Source: MKSF01 sp037190225 (GTDB lineage: Bacteria > Bacteroidota > Bacteroidia > Chitinophagales > Chitinophagaceae). Taken from it: a stretch of 64,000 nt of DNA. Shown here one piece after another: positions 1 through 9,598 of the stretch (the first letter of the stretch is position 1; every line of letters begins with the position of its first letter). Made by a program: the position numbers and the translations under genes. Under the pieces are notes generated by a model. It did no database searches. It was not told the origin of the DNA and worked only from the letters and a program-made list of their open reading frames with translations. The stretch lies in contig JBBCJL010000006.1 of the NCBI GenBank assembly GCA_037190225.1, positions 496,001-560,000 on the forward strand, read 5' to 3'.

Positions 1-281
1 ATATAGATATCCGCTGCTCCCACCTGTGGCAATACGCTCGCTATCCTGTCCGTTCCGCATTCAAAATCCGTTCCGGACATGACCACATTACCCGCAAAGG
101 ATCGTATTTCATCATAGATAAGCCCGCTGTCCGTGACCACGTAGACGGCAGCGAACAGCCCGGTAGCGGCCACAGCCTCATAGGTACGCCGGATAACGGT
201 CTTACCGTTCAGGTCCAGCATCAGCTTGCCGGGCAGGCGTGCGGAGGCATATCGGGCGGGTATCAGTGCTATGACTTTCAT
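1..281 (-). CDS. kdsB: 3-deoxy-manno-octulosonate cytidylyltransferase (CMP-KDO synthetase), N-terminal part
   Basis: The gene is cut by the left edge; 93 residues are visible. It activates KDO with CTP to CMP-KDO in the cytoplasm for lipid A-core synthesis. The N-terminus reads MKVIALIPARYASARLPGK, the nucleotide-binding signature of the KdsB/NeuA family (IPAR.a..R.PGK). Further on, ECGTDRIASV matches the SGTER segment specific to KdsB. The start is the ATG at 279-281, directly before the conserved motif. It lies 7 bases after the stop of the CBS-domain gene, so the two probably share a transcript. The C-terminal half cannot be judged from this window. Confidence 0.92.
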   Translation of the reverse strand, partial: MKVIALIPARYASARLPGKLMLDLNGKTVIRRTYEAVAATGLFAAVYVVTDSGLIYDEIRSFAGNVVMSGTDFECGTDRIASVLPQVGAADIY

Positions 282-288
282 GACACGC

Positions 289-957
289 TTACATTTTCAG
301 GAAATTCATCAGCAGGTCGTAGCGCTCCTGCACCAGGCTGTTGGTATTCAGGTCGCCGTCTATGACCGATACATTATATTCATAACGGCTGAATGCCGCC
401 TGTACCGCGCTGAGGTCCTTGGTATTGGTCTTAAGAATAATGTGCAGGGCGTCCTCGTCCGGTATGGATTTGATCTGCAGGTTCAGGATCAGCACATCGT
501 TCGTTTCGCAGATCCTGGCGATCTCCGACAGCGAGTAGTTGAACGACTTCACCTCCAGGATGATAATGCCGCCGGGCTGCAAGAGGCCGGTCTGCTCTAC
601 GAGGAAGCCCAGCATGGTCTTCTTGTCTATCATGCCCTGCAGCTCATCCGCATCATTCACCACCGGCACGATATCCAGGCCGTTATCGAACATCACCTTT
701 GCGGCACGGTAGGGAAAAGCGCGTTCATTGACGGCCGCTTTCAGCAAGGGCATCTGATGCACCATGTCTTTAAGCGTGGCAGCAGGAGCCGCATTGGAAA
801 GCATTTCAAAGGTAAGAATGCCAAGATACAGACCCTTCTCATCCACAACGGGCAGCTGCTCCAGCTGGGCATCTTCCATGCTATCCAGGGCATCTGCCAC
901 CTTACCGGTATCCGGCAAGGGCTTTAATTCATATGCTATCAGGTCCTTACAGGGCAT
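289..957 (-). CDS. CBS-domain protein
   Basis: About 222 residues. The N-terminal half holds a CBS pair: first motif around LEQLPVVDEKGLYLGILT, second around GLDIVPVVNDADELQGMI. CBS pairs usually bind adenine nucleotides and regulate. The C-terminal 90 residues (from GGIIILEVK) look like the ACT-like tail seen in Bacteroidota CBS proteins; that part is inference. I chose the Met at 957 (MPCKDLIAYEL) rather than the longer frame from 1011, because homologues begin at this point and the extra 18 residues are unlike any domain. A TAATTTTG box on the minus strand (1009-1016) lies upstream. The ligand is unknown. Confidence 0.8.
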   Translation of the reverse strand: MPCKDLIAYELKPLPDTGKVADALDSMEDAQLEQLPVVDEKGLYLGILTFEMLSNAAPAATLKDMVHQMPLLKAAVNERAFPYRAAKVMFDNGLDIVPVVNDADELQGMIDKKTMLGFLVEQTGLLQPGGIIILEVKSFNYSLSEIARICETNDVLILNLQIKSIPDEDALHIILKTNTKDLSAVQAAFSRYEYNVSVIDGDLNTNSLVQERYDLLMNFLKM

Positions 958-1044
958 AAATAAAAAACACTTTCGTATTGCAATAATACAAAAGTGTGGG
1001 ATGTGTATCAAAATTAATTTTAAAAATTACATTTCTTTTACGCT

Positions 1045-1806
1045 TCAGCCAATGGGATGCTTTTTAAGGAAATCGTTCAGCAGGACATTGAATTCCCCGG
1101 GTCTTTCCATCATCGCGGCATGCCCGCATTCATCTATCCAGTACAGCTCTGAATTCGGGATCAGCTGCTTGAACTCTTCCGCTACCATAGGAGGCGTGAC
1201 CGTATCATTCTTACCCCATATAAGGCAGGTCGGCACATGGATATCACGCAGCTCATCGCTGAGGTTATTCCTGATAGCAGATTTGGCCAGCGCGATCACC
1301 TTGATGACCTTCAGCCTGTTATTAACGATGTCATATACCTCGTCCACCAGCTCTTTGGTAGCCACCTTCGGATCATAGAACGTCAGCTCTGTCTTCTTTT
1401 TAATGAACTCGTAATCCCCGCGCTTGGGATATGTTTCGCCCATACCGTTCTCATACAGACCGGAGCTGCCGGTCAGCACCAGGGTCTTCACCTTGTTCTG
1501 GTTTTTAAGGGTGTATAGCAATGCCACATGACCGCCTAATGAATTACCCAGCAGGTGCACCTTTTCCAGGCCACGGTGATTGATGAATTTCTCCACGTAT
1601 TTCATCAGCGAGGTGACACCGGTATCCAGTCCGAGATCGTACAGGGGTAATACCGGGATTATAACTTTATAGCTTTTTTTAAAATGATTGAATAAATCCT
1701 GAAAATTACTTAAAGCCCCAAACAACCCATGCAATAAAACCAATGGCTCTCCTTCACCCGCTTCCAGATATTTAAATTTCCCGCTTGTTATAATTTCTAA
1801 TTCCAT
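1045..1806 (-). CDS. Alpha/beta hydrolase
   Basis: 253 residues with a complete alpha/beta-hydrolase triad: nucleophile elbow GNSLGG (Ser89), acid in WGKNDTVTP (Asp201) and His229 in CGHAAMMERP. The oxyanion loop is LLHGLFG near residue 26. There is no signal peptide, so it should act in the cytoplasm. The family includes C-C bond hydrolases (MhpC-type) and esterases, and the sequence does not decide the substrate. The start at 1806 places a beta strand directly at the N-terminus, as usual. A minus-strand TACATTTG box (1877-1884) sits about 70 bases upstream, suggesting its own promoter. Confidence 0.9.
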   Translation of the reverse strand: MELEIITSGKFKYLEAGEGEPLVLLHGLFGALSNFQDLFNHFKKSYKVIIPVLPLYDLGLDTGVTSLMKYVEKFINHRGLEKVHLLGNSLGGHVALLYTLKNQNKVKTLVLTGSSGLYENGMGETYPKRGDYEFIKKKTELTFYDPKVATKELVDEVYDIVNNRLKVIKVIALAKSAIRNNLSDELRDIHVPTCLIWGKNDTVTPPMVAEEFKQLIPNSELYWIDECGHAAMMERPGEFNVLLNDFLKKHPIG

Positions 1807-2085
1807 AGAATATTCAGATTTAATAATCTTAAATTTTTAAAGGTTGGATATGAATGTCTGTTATTCATCTATCCAACAAATGTATTAAATACTCACAAAA
1901 AAACGCATTTACATTCCCCATTATTTTTTACAATCATCCGGGAATATAACATGCTGTTTTACTGCCGGAGCTCTTCGTCCATATCTTTTCTTCATCTTTG
2001 AAAAAAATATTTACAGGACCGGCGCCTGCAGCCGCTTAGCAGCTATGTATGATAAAAGGAGAGCCGGCCGTCAGTATGTTACGCC

Positions 2086-3324
2086 TTATGCGCTCAGCGC
2101 ACGCTGCAGGTCAGCCAGGAATTGCTGCAGGTACTCGATCTCCACATGCTCCATCACCACGATCTTGTACCATCCTGCATCTCCTTCATGGGTGTCCGGC
2201 ACAAGCCCGTATTTTTCCACGAGGGACTTCGGTACAAAAGAGGCCCTGATAGTGATGATGTTCATGTCGGGATGCCTGTAATACACTACGCCCATCTCAT
2301 CCAGCTGCCTGCAGGTCCATTGAGTCCTGTATAGCAAGGTATGCAGCTTCTCATACCAGCCATAGGGGCCATAGGTCACCAGGATCATCCAGATGGCAAT
2401 GGCATTGGCGCCGGACCTGCTGCCGGAGAGCGTAATGTCCATGCCATGAACATAGCTGGCCTCTCTGGTGAATACATGCTGCATCAGTCCTTTGCGCGCT
2501 ATAAAGATACCGGTGCCATAAGGCGCCTGGAGCATCTTATGGGCATCCAGGGTAACGGAGCTTACGTGCTCGTTCCGGAAGTCGACATTGTTCTCAGGCT
2601 GTACAACCGGGTAGATGAAGCCGCCGAAAGCGGCATCCAGGTGAAGCCTGAACGGCAGGTCATATCTGAGCAGGCAACGGGCATACATATCAGGATCATC
2701 TATGGACCCGAACATGGTAGTGGCCACATTGCTCAATACGATAAAATACTTCTTGCCGTCCTGCTGCGCCCGCCTTACCACGGCATCCAGCTCCGCTTCC
2801 TGTATGGCACGGGTGCTGTCTTCCACGGGGACACTGTACAAGTCTAAAAACAGCAGGTTAGCGGCTTTCACCACGGAGTAATGCGTATCGGCAGAAGCCA
2901 GTATCGCAATCTCATCATGTGTGGCATTAAAGGTGCGGATAAAATAATTACGGTATATCCATACGGCCTGTATGTTCGCTTCGGTGCCTCCGGCAGCTAC
3001 ATACCCGTCACTACCTCCTTCTTCAGCTCTTAATATATCTACGGCTATCATCTCTATCAGGTCCCTTTCTATCTGCTGGGTACCTTTAAAGAACATTTCG
3101 GACTCGGAAAGCGTATGACAGCCTATATGATTAGGATTCTGGACGATAGAGCGCAGGAAAGGCGCATCTTTCAGGAAAGAAGCCTGGTCATAGAACACTT
3201 TCCCGTCCAGCCTGGACGCCGGTATGCCGAGACTGGTGCGGCGGCTGAAGTCTATATTCTCCCGGAGCGCTTTATCAATATAATCACTGCATTCCTGCTG
3301 GCTTAATTTTTTCCAGAATCTCAT
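2086..3324 (-). CDS. Group II pyridoxal-dependent amino acid decarboxylase
   Basis: 412 residues of the aromatic-amino-acid/glutamate decarboxylase family. PLP-binding residues are visible: Lys263 in LDAHKMLQAPYGTG (Schiff base), Asp230 in HLDAAFGG (pyridine nitrogen) and His148 in SADTHYS (ring stacking). GGTEANIQA near residue 112 is the phosphate-binding segment. It would convert an amino acid to its amine; glutamate, aspartate, tyrosine and others are all possible. No transporter or pathway gene is adjacent, so context gives no substrate. A minus-strand TAATTTTG box (3342-3349) lies about 17 bases before the ATG. Confidence 0.88.
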   Translation of the reverse strand: MRFWKKLSQQECSDYIDKALRENIDFSRRTSLGIPASRLDGKVFYDQASFLKDAPFLRSIVQNPNHIGCHTLSESEMFFKGTQQIERDLIEMIAVDILRAEEGGSDGYVAAGGTEANIQAVWIYRNYFIRTFNATHDEIAILASADTHYSVVKAANLLFLDLYSVPVEDSTRAIQEAELDAVVRRAQQDGKKYFIVLSNVATTMFGSIDDPDMYARCLLRYDLPFRLHLDAAFGGFIYPVVQPENNVDFRNEHVSSVTLDAHKMLQAPYGTGIFIARKGLMQHVFTREASYVHGMDITLSGSRSGANAIAIWMILVTYGPYGWYEKLHTLLYRTQWTCRQLDEMGVVYYRHPDMNIITIRASFVPKSLVEKYGLVPDTHEGDAGWYKIVVMEHVEIEYLQQFLADLQRALSA

Positions 3325-3400
3325 AGGTTGATTTTTGCCGTCAAAATTAAACAGCGTGACGTATAAATCCGCTGATAATTATCATTTCTTCCATAAAGCC

Positions 3401-3437
3401 AGACAAAACGGCTGCCCTTCGTTATGGGGCAGCCGTT
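3401..3437 (-). terminator. Rho-independent terminator after the AhpD-like gene
   Basis: Inverted repeat with an 11-bp perfect stem (AACGGCTGCCC at 3407-3417 pairs with 3427-3437). Read on the minus strand it is followed by TTTTGTCT. It lies 20 bases past the stop of the AhpD-like gene. Confidence 0.8.
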
Positions 3438-3456
3438 GCTACGGTACCGTATATAT

Positions 3457-4032
3457 TTATAATACAGTGCTGAGGGATTTTATAACGGCAGCTATACGGA
3501 TCGCGTCATAGATGCGGGCTTCCGTACCGCCATGGTTTTTAACGGAGCTTTCGTGGGAGGTCACACACATTTCACAGCCGTTCAGCGCCGATATGGCCAG
3601 GCTTACCAGCTCAAAGAACTCTTTGCCGAGCACCGGGTTCATCATAATGCTCATACGGATGCCGGCGGGAGTATTGTTATAATAGGTGTTCTCAGGCAGC
3701 CAGTGACGGAAACGATATAATACATTATTGGCACTCATCAGGGATGTACAGGCATGGATCTCCCCTATCTCATCGGCAGTAGCTCCTTCCGTAGCTGCCA
3801 TCTCCGTAAAGGCCTGCACCAGCACCTTATGCTTCTGGTTCACCGCTACCGACAGGGCCAGCAATGCTGTTTCCTTTTTTGAAAAATGAGCGCTTTTCAA
3901 AACACCTGAAACGTTCAGCTTCAGGTCTTTCAGGAAACGGCTTTCGGTCTGTGCTATGGCGTTTAACGATACGCTCTGATGCTCCCGGGGAATTCCTAAT
4001 TCTGTGTAGATACCTGCGATGGTTTCATTCAT
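3457..4032 (-). CDS. AhpD-like carboxymuconolactone decarboxylase-family protein
   Basis: About 191 residues, all-helical AhpD/CMD family. The redox motif is CEMCVTSHESSV (Cys155 and Cys158, with the His four residues on, counted from the longer start), the signature of alkyl hydroperoxidase D. Members reduce peroxides or regenerate peroxiredoxin AhpC in the cytoplasm. No ahpC lies next to it here, so the electron donor is open. Two Met codons start the frame (4038 and 4032). I use the second, MNETIAGIYTELGI, which aligns better with the family; the difference is two residues. A terminator follows directly. Confidence 0.85.
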   Translation of the reverse strand: MNETIAGIYTELGIPREHQSVSLNAIAQTESRFLKDLKLNVSGVLKSAHFSKKETALLALSVAVNQKHKVLVQAFTEMAATEGATADEIGEIHACTSLMSANNVLYRFRHWLPENTYYNNTPAGIRMSIMMNPVLGKEFFELVSLAISALNGCEMCVTSHESSVKNHGGTEARIYDAIRIAAVIKSLSTVL

Positions 4033-4184
4033 GATCATATAATTTTTTTAAAGGTATGGTTGATTATTTACCGGTTTGATGCTGCAAAATACGGTCAACT
4101 TACCCGGATTTGCTAATTGAAAAAGGCTGTGACAATATAAACAAAATCTATCACAACAAAATATCAAATAATAGGGAGTGATAT

Positions 4185-5423
4185 TTATTGATACCTTATG
4201 GCCTCAACGATATTGATCTTCCTGATGATAAGCGTAGGGACTGCCAGGATCAGCACACTGACCACGAAGGTCCCGGCAACAATGCCCGCCACATGCCAGG
4301 GGACTATCTTGATGGGCACATATTTCATGTAGTAGATGCTTTCATCAATGCTTATGATATGGAAATGATATTGCAGCAGGCAAAGGAACAGCCCGAGCAA
4401 CACACCGCCCAGGATGCCTTTCAGCACGATACGGCTGATATGATATACAAAAATCTTGCGGACCTCCCAGTTATTCATCCCGAGCGCCTTCAGGATCCCT
4501 ATCATATTCACCCGCTCGAGGATAAAGGTCAGCAGCGCCGTGATCATATTGATAACAGCCACCACAGCCATAATGGTGAGGATGATCCGGGCATTGACGT
4601 TCTGGAGTTCCAGCCACTGGAATATCTCCGAATAGATGTCGGAAATATAGACAATGGTCTGCGGGATGGACAGGTATTTGAAATACACCTCCTCGGCCAC
4701 AGGATCGGCGTGTTCATAAGCATCGGTAAGCACCTGGTAGCCGGTTATCTGGCCGTCATTCCAGTTATACAGCCGCTGCAGCAGCTTCATATCGCACAGG
4801 ATAAAATTATTGTCTATCTCCTCTATACCCATATGGTAGGTACCGGCAATACGCACCTTGCGCACACGCGGCAGGCTTTCCTCCTTATCCAGCACATACA
4901 GCAGCACATCGTCCCCGGCCTGCTTACCGATCTTATCCAGGATGGCCTGCGACAGTATCACATCGGCGGCATAGGAAGTGTCATTATAACGGATGGGGTC
5001 TCCGCTGTAAGTGATCACGTTGTCCTTCGAGCCCTTGAAATAGGAAGGCGGGACCCCTTTGATACGCACACCCTCATTGTAGAGCTCCGTAGCGATAATG
5101 CCCGCCCCCAGCGTATAGGGCTCCACATCCAGGATATGCGGCTCCTGCTTCAGGGATGCTACCAGGCCGCTGTCGAAAGGGATAGGCTTTGGAGAGATCA
5201 TAAGATCATTGGTAGCCGTACTCTGGGAAATATGGAAGTGCCCCCAGAATTCAAAGGCCTTATCCTTGATCGTATCCTTAAATCCCTGTACCACAGCCGC
5301 CGCGATGATCATAACGGCCACACTGATAACGGTAGCCGCAGTGGAAAGCCGGATGATAAAATTTGAAAATGACGATTTATGATGTCCCGTGATGCGCTTT
5401 GCTATATAACTGGAAAGATTCAA
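4185..5423 (-). CDS. ABC transporter permease, LolC/LolE-MacB type
   Basis: 412 residues with the FtsX/LolE topology. One membrane segment lies near residues 28-50 (AATVISVAVMIIAAAVVQGF), followed by a large periplasmic domain (about 55-275). Three more segments lie at about 280-305, 330-355 and 375-400. The C-terminus NIVEAIRYQ matches the P..al...  ending of LolC/E proteins. Such permeases extract lipoproteins or move substrates out of the periplasmic leaflet with a LolD-like ATPase. No ATPase gene is adjacent, so its partner must be elsewhere. A minus-strand TATCTTTG box (5449-5456) precedes it. Confidence 0.88.
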   Translation of the reverse strand: MNLSSYIAKRITGHHKSSFSNFIIRLSTAATVISVAVMIIAAAVVQGFKDTIKDKAFEFWGHFHISQSTATNDLMISPKPIPFDSGLVASLKQEPHILDVEPYTLGAGIIATELYNEGVRIKGVPPSYFKGSKDNVITYSGDPIRYNDTSYAADVILSQAILDKIGKQAGDDVLLYVLDKEESLPRVRKVRIAGTYHMGIEEIDNNFILCDMKLLQRLYNWNDGQITGYQVLTDAYEHADPVAEEVYFKYLSIPQTIVYISDIYSEIFQWLELQNVNARIILTIMAVVAVINMITALLTFILERVNMIGILKALGMNNWEVRKIFVYHISRIVLKGILGGVLLGLFLCLLQYHFHIISIDESIYYMKYVPIKIVPWHVAGIVAGTFVVSVLILAVPTLIIRKINIVEAIRYQ

Positions 5424-5603
5424 GGCTGCCTGTTTTAATCAATATCACCAAAGATACTAATTGTTCAAATCCGCTGATATAAACACAAAAAATATTTAAA
5501 GACACCGGCATACCCGCGCCGGGTGACAGGCACAGGGAAAGGCAGCACCGGTAATATTTAAAATATTCTTATCAGGCACGTGCATTCAGAATAAAACATC
5601 TTT

Positions 5604-5611
5604 TAAATTTG
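5604..5611 (+). promoter_or_regulatory. -7 box of the recN promoter
   Basis: TAAATTTG matches the Bacteroidota -7 consensus TAnnTTTG. It ends only 8 bases before the recN ATG, so the transcript would have a very short leader. No good -33 TTTG is seen at the expected distance. Confidence 0.5.
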
Positions 5612-5619
5612 CAGGAGCT

Positions 5620-7278
5620 ATGCTTGAGAAAATCTATATAAAGAACTACGTGATCATAAAGGAGCTCACCATTCCTTTTGAACCGAACTTCAACGTACTG
5701 ACCGGCGAAACAGGAGCGGGGAAGTCGATCATACTGGGCGCGCTCTCACTGATACTGGGCGATCGGGCCGACAGCCAGGTGATCCTCAACCCGGAAGAAA
5801 AATGCATTATAGAAGGCCACTTCAATATTTCTGGCAACCCTACCTGCCGGGAGATCTTACGGCAGCATGACCTGGATGTGGAAACCCATACCATTATCAG
5901 GCGGGAGATCAACGCACAGGGAAAAAGCAGGGCCTTTATCAATGACAGCCCCGTGAACCTGGGCCTGCTGAACGAATTCACCTCCCAGCTGGTCGATCTG
6001 CACCGCCAGTTCGATAACCTCGCGGTAAAAGATCATCTGTTCGCTTTCCAGATCATAGATGCCCTTGCAGGCAACCAGGAGCTGCTCCATAGCTACCAGG
6101 AACAATACCGCGAGCACCAGCGGCTGCAAAAGCAGCTGCAGGAGCTGACCGGCAACAGGCAGGCTTTCCGGCAGGAGCTGGACTATAAGCAATTCCTGCT
6201 GCAGGAGCTGGAAGACTTTGCTGTCCGGGACAATGAGCTGGAGCAGCTGGCCGATGAAGCACGTTCCCTGGAACACGCGGACGAGATCCGGCAAAATATT
6301 AACAGCGTCCTTTATATGCTGGAAGAAGATGAAAACGCGGTCAATCACCTGGTCAGGAAAATGCTGCAGGTATTGCAGCAGACGTCCAGGATCTACCCGG
6401 GCGTTACAGCTTCCCATGACCGGCTGAACAGCGCCTGGATAGAGCTGAAGGATATCAGGGAAGAGCTGGAAAAAAGCCTGGAAGGCATTGATACGGACCC
6501 GCAGCAGCTGGCCGTCATACAGGAACGCCTGGATACCGGGTATAAATTATCAAAGAAGCACGGCGCAAGAGACAGTGCGGAACTGATCGCCGTTCAGCAG
6601 CAACTGCAGTCGGACGTGCAGAAAGTGCTGCATATAGACGATGACATCCAAAATCTTGAAGAAAAAGTAGCCGGCCTGGCAGCCGGCCTGAACGAACAGG
6701 CTCAGCAGCTACACCAACAGCGCAATAACGTGATAGCGCCGTTCGAGGCTAAGGTCAATGAATATATCCACTTAATGGGTATGGTCAATGCCGATTTCAG
6801 GGTGGACCTTCAGCCGGCACAGCAGCTGGACCCTCTCGGTAAAAGCGCTATCACATTCATGCTGGACAGCAATAAAAGCGGCCGTTACGCCCCGGTACAG
6901 CGCGCTGCTTCCGGCGGCGAGCTGAGCAGGATCATGCTGGCTGTAAAGACCATCACGGCACGGGCCATAGAGCTGCCGACCCTCATTTTTGACGAAGTGG
7001 ATACGGGCATCTCCGGGGAAGCGGCCAGGCAGGTGGGCACGCTGATGAAAGAGCTGGGCGACTGCCACCAGATCATCTGCATCACGCACCAGCCACAGGT
7101 GGCTGCCAAAGCCCACCAGCATTATTTTGTATACAAGCAGGAAGATGAGCAGCAGCGCATCTCCACCTCTATAAGGCGCCTTGACGAATCCGAAAGGATC
7201 ACTGCCATCGCGCAGATGATCGGCGGCAACCAGCTCACAGATGCCGCGTTGAATAACGCTAAAGAACTGATGCGCTGA
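5620..7278 (+). CDS. recN: DNA repair protein RecN
   Basis: 552 residues, an SMC-like ATPase acting in double-strand break repair. The N-terminal Walker A is GETGAGKS (residues 29-36). A long glutamine-rich coiled coil fills about residues 150-370. The C-terminal signature AASGGELSRIMLA is followed by Walker B LIFDEVDTGISG near residue 457 and the ITHQPQVAAKA switch. Length and order match RecN. Its TGA overlaps the ATG of folC by one base (ATGA arrangement), so recN, folC and the glutaminyl cyclase gene form one operon. Confidence 0.97.
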   Translation: MLEKIYIKNYVIIKELTIPFEPNFNVLTGETGAGKSIILGALSLILGDRADSQVILNPEEKCIIEGHFNISGNPTCREILRQHDLDVETHTIIRREINAQGKSRAFINDSPVNLGLLNEFTSQLVDLHRQFDNLAVKDHLFAFQIIDALAGNQELLHSYQEQYREHQRLQKQLQELTGNRQAFRQELDYKQFLLQELEDFAVRDNELEQLADEARSLEHADEIRQNINSVLYMLEEDENAVNHLVRKMLQVLQQTSRIYPGVTASHDRLNSAWIELKDIREELEKSLEGIDTDPQQLAVIQERLDTGYKLSKKHGARDSAELIAVQQQLQSDVQKVLHIDDDIQNLEEKVAGLAAGLNEQAQQLHQQRNNVIAPFEAKVNEYIHLMGMVNADFRVDLQPAQQLDPLGKSAITFMLDSNKSGRYAPVQRAASGGELSRIMLAVKTITARAIELPTLIFDEVDTGISGEAARQVGTLMKELGDCHQIICITHQPQVAAKAHQHYFVYKQEDEQQRISTSIRRLDESERITAIAQMIGGNQLTDAALNNAKELMR

Positions 7279-8606
7279 TGAACAGGTTTAAAACTTACGA
7301 AGAAGGGCTTGATTTCCTGTTCGACCAGCTCCCTATGTTCTCCAGGACAGGCCAGGATGCTATCAGGCCGGGACTGGGCAATATAAAGGTCTTATGTGAG
7401 CATCTCGGGAACCCGCAGCAGCGCTTTAAAGCGATCCATGTAGCCGGGTCCAACGGGAAAGGCAGCACCAGCCATATCCTGGCAGCGACCCTGCAGCAAT
7501 GCGGCTATAAGACAGGACTTCACACCTCCCCTCATCTTACCGATATAAGGGAACGCTTCCGGATCAACGGGCAGCTGATAGACAAACAGTATATCCTGGA
7601 CTTCCTCAACCGTCATATTGACTGCATCGAAGCCGTCAGACCTTCCTACTTCGAGCTGAACGTAGCGATGGCCTTCGATATCTTTGCCAGAGAAGCGGTC
7701 GATTTCGCGGTTATAGAGACCGGTCTCGGGGGGAGGCTGGACAGCACCAATATCATCCATCCTGTCCTGTCCGTTATCACCAATATCAGCCTGGAGCATA
7801 CCGCTCTACTGGGCGATACCCTTCAAAAGATCGCTTTTGAGAAAGCCGGCATCATCAAGCCCGGGGTACCGGTGGTGATAGGCGAAACCCACGAAGCGAC
7901 CGAGCAGGTATTTTTCCTGCAGGCACACCATAATAACAGCAGCATCACGTTCGCGGATGCCAGGTGGGATATGGTCAAAACAGGGGAAGATACCACCTTC
8001 CAGCACTTTAAGCTGGTGGATAAAGGAGCGCTTCAGCTGTATGATGTGCATACGGACCTGAAAGGGAGCTACCAGGCACGGAATATAGTAACCGCCGCCG
8101 CCGCCGTACAGGTACTGCACGAATCCTTCCCGGATATTACCATAGCGGCATTGATCCGTGCGCTGCCCGGTGTTAAAACGGCAACAGGGCTCAGGGGAAG
8201 ATGGGAAAAAATATCAGAACGTCCCGATATCATCATAGACGTTGCGCACAACCCTGCGGGTATGGAATTCCTGCAGGCCAATGTAGGGAATGCGTCAGGC
8301 AGGACGCTGCACTTCATTATCGGGTTTGCCGATGACAAGGATGTGGAGGCGGTGTTGCCATATTTTCCTAAATTAGCAAAATATTACTTTACACAGGCAT
8401 CCGTACCGCGCGCCATGGCTGCAACGGTCCTGTCGCGAAAAGCGGCGGGCGTACTGGCAGGCAACGCTTATACCACGGTAGGCGCTGCTATTGCAGCCTG
8501 CCTGGAGCAGGCCGGCGCCGAAGATACCATTATTATCACAGGCAGCTTCTTTATTGTAGCGGACGCCCTGAATTATTTGCATACAACACCACAAAATGAG
8601 ATATAA
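7278..8606 (+). CDS. folC: Bifunctional folylpolyglutamate synthase/dihydrofolate synthase
   Basis: 442 residues of the Mur-ligase-like FolC family. It adds glutamate to dihydropteroate or folates with ATP in the cytoplasm. Visible: P-loop GSNGKGST (residues 57-64), the omega-loop segment ETGLGGRLDSTN (about 145), ISLEHTALLGDTLQKIAFEKAGIIK with the conserved carbamylated-lysine region, and DVAHNPAG (about 318) joining the C-terminal domain. The start ATG overlaps the recN stop, and the end overlaps the glutaminyl cyclase gene by 11 bases, so translation is probably coupled along the operon. Confidence 0.96.
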   Translation: MNRFKTYEEGLDFLFDQLPMFSRTGQDAIRPGLGNIKVLCEHLGNPQQRFKAIHVAGSNGKGSTSHILAATLQQCGYKTGLHTSPHLTDIRERFRINGQLIDKQYILDFLNRHIDCIEAVRPSYFELNVAMAFDIFAREAVDFAVIETGLGGRLDSTNIIHPVLSVITNISLEHTALLGDTLQKIAFEKAGIIKPGVPVVIGETHEATEQVFFLQAHHNNSSITFADARWDMVKTGEDTTFQHFKLVDKGALQLYDVHTDLKGSYQARNIVTAAAAVQVLHESFPDITIAALIRALPGVKTATGLRGRWEKISERPDIIIDVAHNPAGMEFLQANVGNASGRTLHFIIGFADDKDVEAVLPYFPKLAKYYFTQASVPRAMAATVLSRKAAGVLAGNAYTTVGAAIAACLEQAGAEDTIIITGSFFIVADALNYLHTTPQNEI

Positions 8607-9594
8607 CAGACTTTTCGCTTTTACGTTTTTAGGGTTAAGCACCTTCATATCCTGCGGGGGCAGCAGCACCGATGCTCCCGCCGGTACTACTGCTCCGCCG
8701 GACGCTCAACAGGCAGCTGCCGTAGCTGTCCCGGACTTCAATGCGGACAATGCCTTTAGCCTTATCGAAAAGCAGCTTTCCTTCGGTCCGCGGGTGCCTA
8801 ACACGGCAGGCCAGGCTCAATGTGCAGATTGGCTGCATGAGCAGCTGAGATCCTTTACAGACACGGTTTACCGCCAGGAGACCACGCTTACGGCCGGCGA
8901 TAACAAGACCAGGTTGAAGTGCATCAACCTGGTCGGCAGTATCAATCCAGGCGCTGCACGCCGCATCCTGCTGCTGGCCCACTGGGACACCAGGCCCTGG
9001 GCAGACCAGGATACCCGGGATGTGAACAAGCCCATACCGGGCGCAGATGACGGTGGCAGCGGTACGGCCGTGCTGCTGGAAATAGCTAGGACCATCAGGC
9101 AGACACCCCTGCCCAACGATATAGGTATAGACATCCTGCTGGCAGACGTGGAGGATTACGGCAGGTCTGAATGGGGGGAGAACTCCTATGCCCTGGGCAC
9201 CCAGTACTGGGCCAGGAACCCGCACCTGCCCGGCTACACTGCCATGCATGGCATCCTGCTTGATATGGTGGGCGGCAGGAATGCGCTGTTCCGCCAGGAA
9301 GGCTTTTCACGTGAATACGCGCCCAAAGTGGTGCAGGATGTATGGACCGCCGCTTACAGGGCCGGCTACAGCTCCTTTTTCCTGAACGAGGCCGGCGGGT
9401 ACATACAGGACGACCATGTGCCTGTCAACAGGATCATTAAGATCCCTACCATAGATATCATCAACCTTCCCCCGGGCAGCAATACAGGGTTTGTAAGCCA
9501 CTGGCATACCCATGAAGATGATATCAAGAATATCGACAAGGCTACCCTGAAGGCGGTAGGACAGACCCTGCTCCACTACTTATACAACTTTTAA
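8596..9594 (+). CDS. Glutaminyl-peptide cyclotransferase (M28-like), probable lipoprotein
   Basis: 332 residues. An N-terminal signal ends at Cys20 (FISC, a loose lipobox), followed by a Gly/Ser/Ala-rich linker, suggesting a periplasmic lipoprotein. The catalytic domain is of the animal-type (type II) glutaminyl cyclase within peptidase family M28. Metal-site segments are AHWDTRPW (about 128), GADDGGSG (about 148), DVEDYG (about 184) and HWHTHEDD (about 302), equivalent to the Asp/Glu/His ligands. In other Bacteroidota this enzyme cyclises N-terminal Gln exposed by signal peptidase I. An aminopeptidase role cannot be fully excluded. It ends in a strong terminator. Confidence 0.88.
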   Translation: MRYNRLFAFTFLGLSTFISCGGSSTDAPAGTTAPPDAQQAAAVAVPDFNADNAFSLIEKQLSFGPRVPNTAGQAQCADWLHEQLRSFTDTVYRQETTLTAGDNKTRLKCINLVGSINPGAARRILLLAHWDTRPWADQDTRDVNKPIPGADDGGSGTAVLLEIARTIRQTPLPNDIGIDILLADVEDYGRSEWGENSYALGTQYWARNPHLPGYTAMHGILLDMVGGRNALFRQEGFSREYAPKVVQDVWTAAYRAGYSSFFLNEAGGYIQDDHVPVNRIIKIPTIDIINLPPGSNTGFVSHWHTHEDDIKNIDKATLKAVGQTLLHYLYNF

Positions 9595-9598
9595 TCAT

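Noticed and set aside
289..1011. Longer N-terminus of the CBS protein (start at 1011)
   Set aside because: The extra residues are Cys/Ile-rich and unlike homologues; the start at 957 aligns with the family.
4188..5366. A 392-codon plus-strand frame opposite the ABC permease
   Set aside because: A shadow frame full of His, Asp and Gln; the permease on the other strand has clear membrane helices and family motifs.
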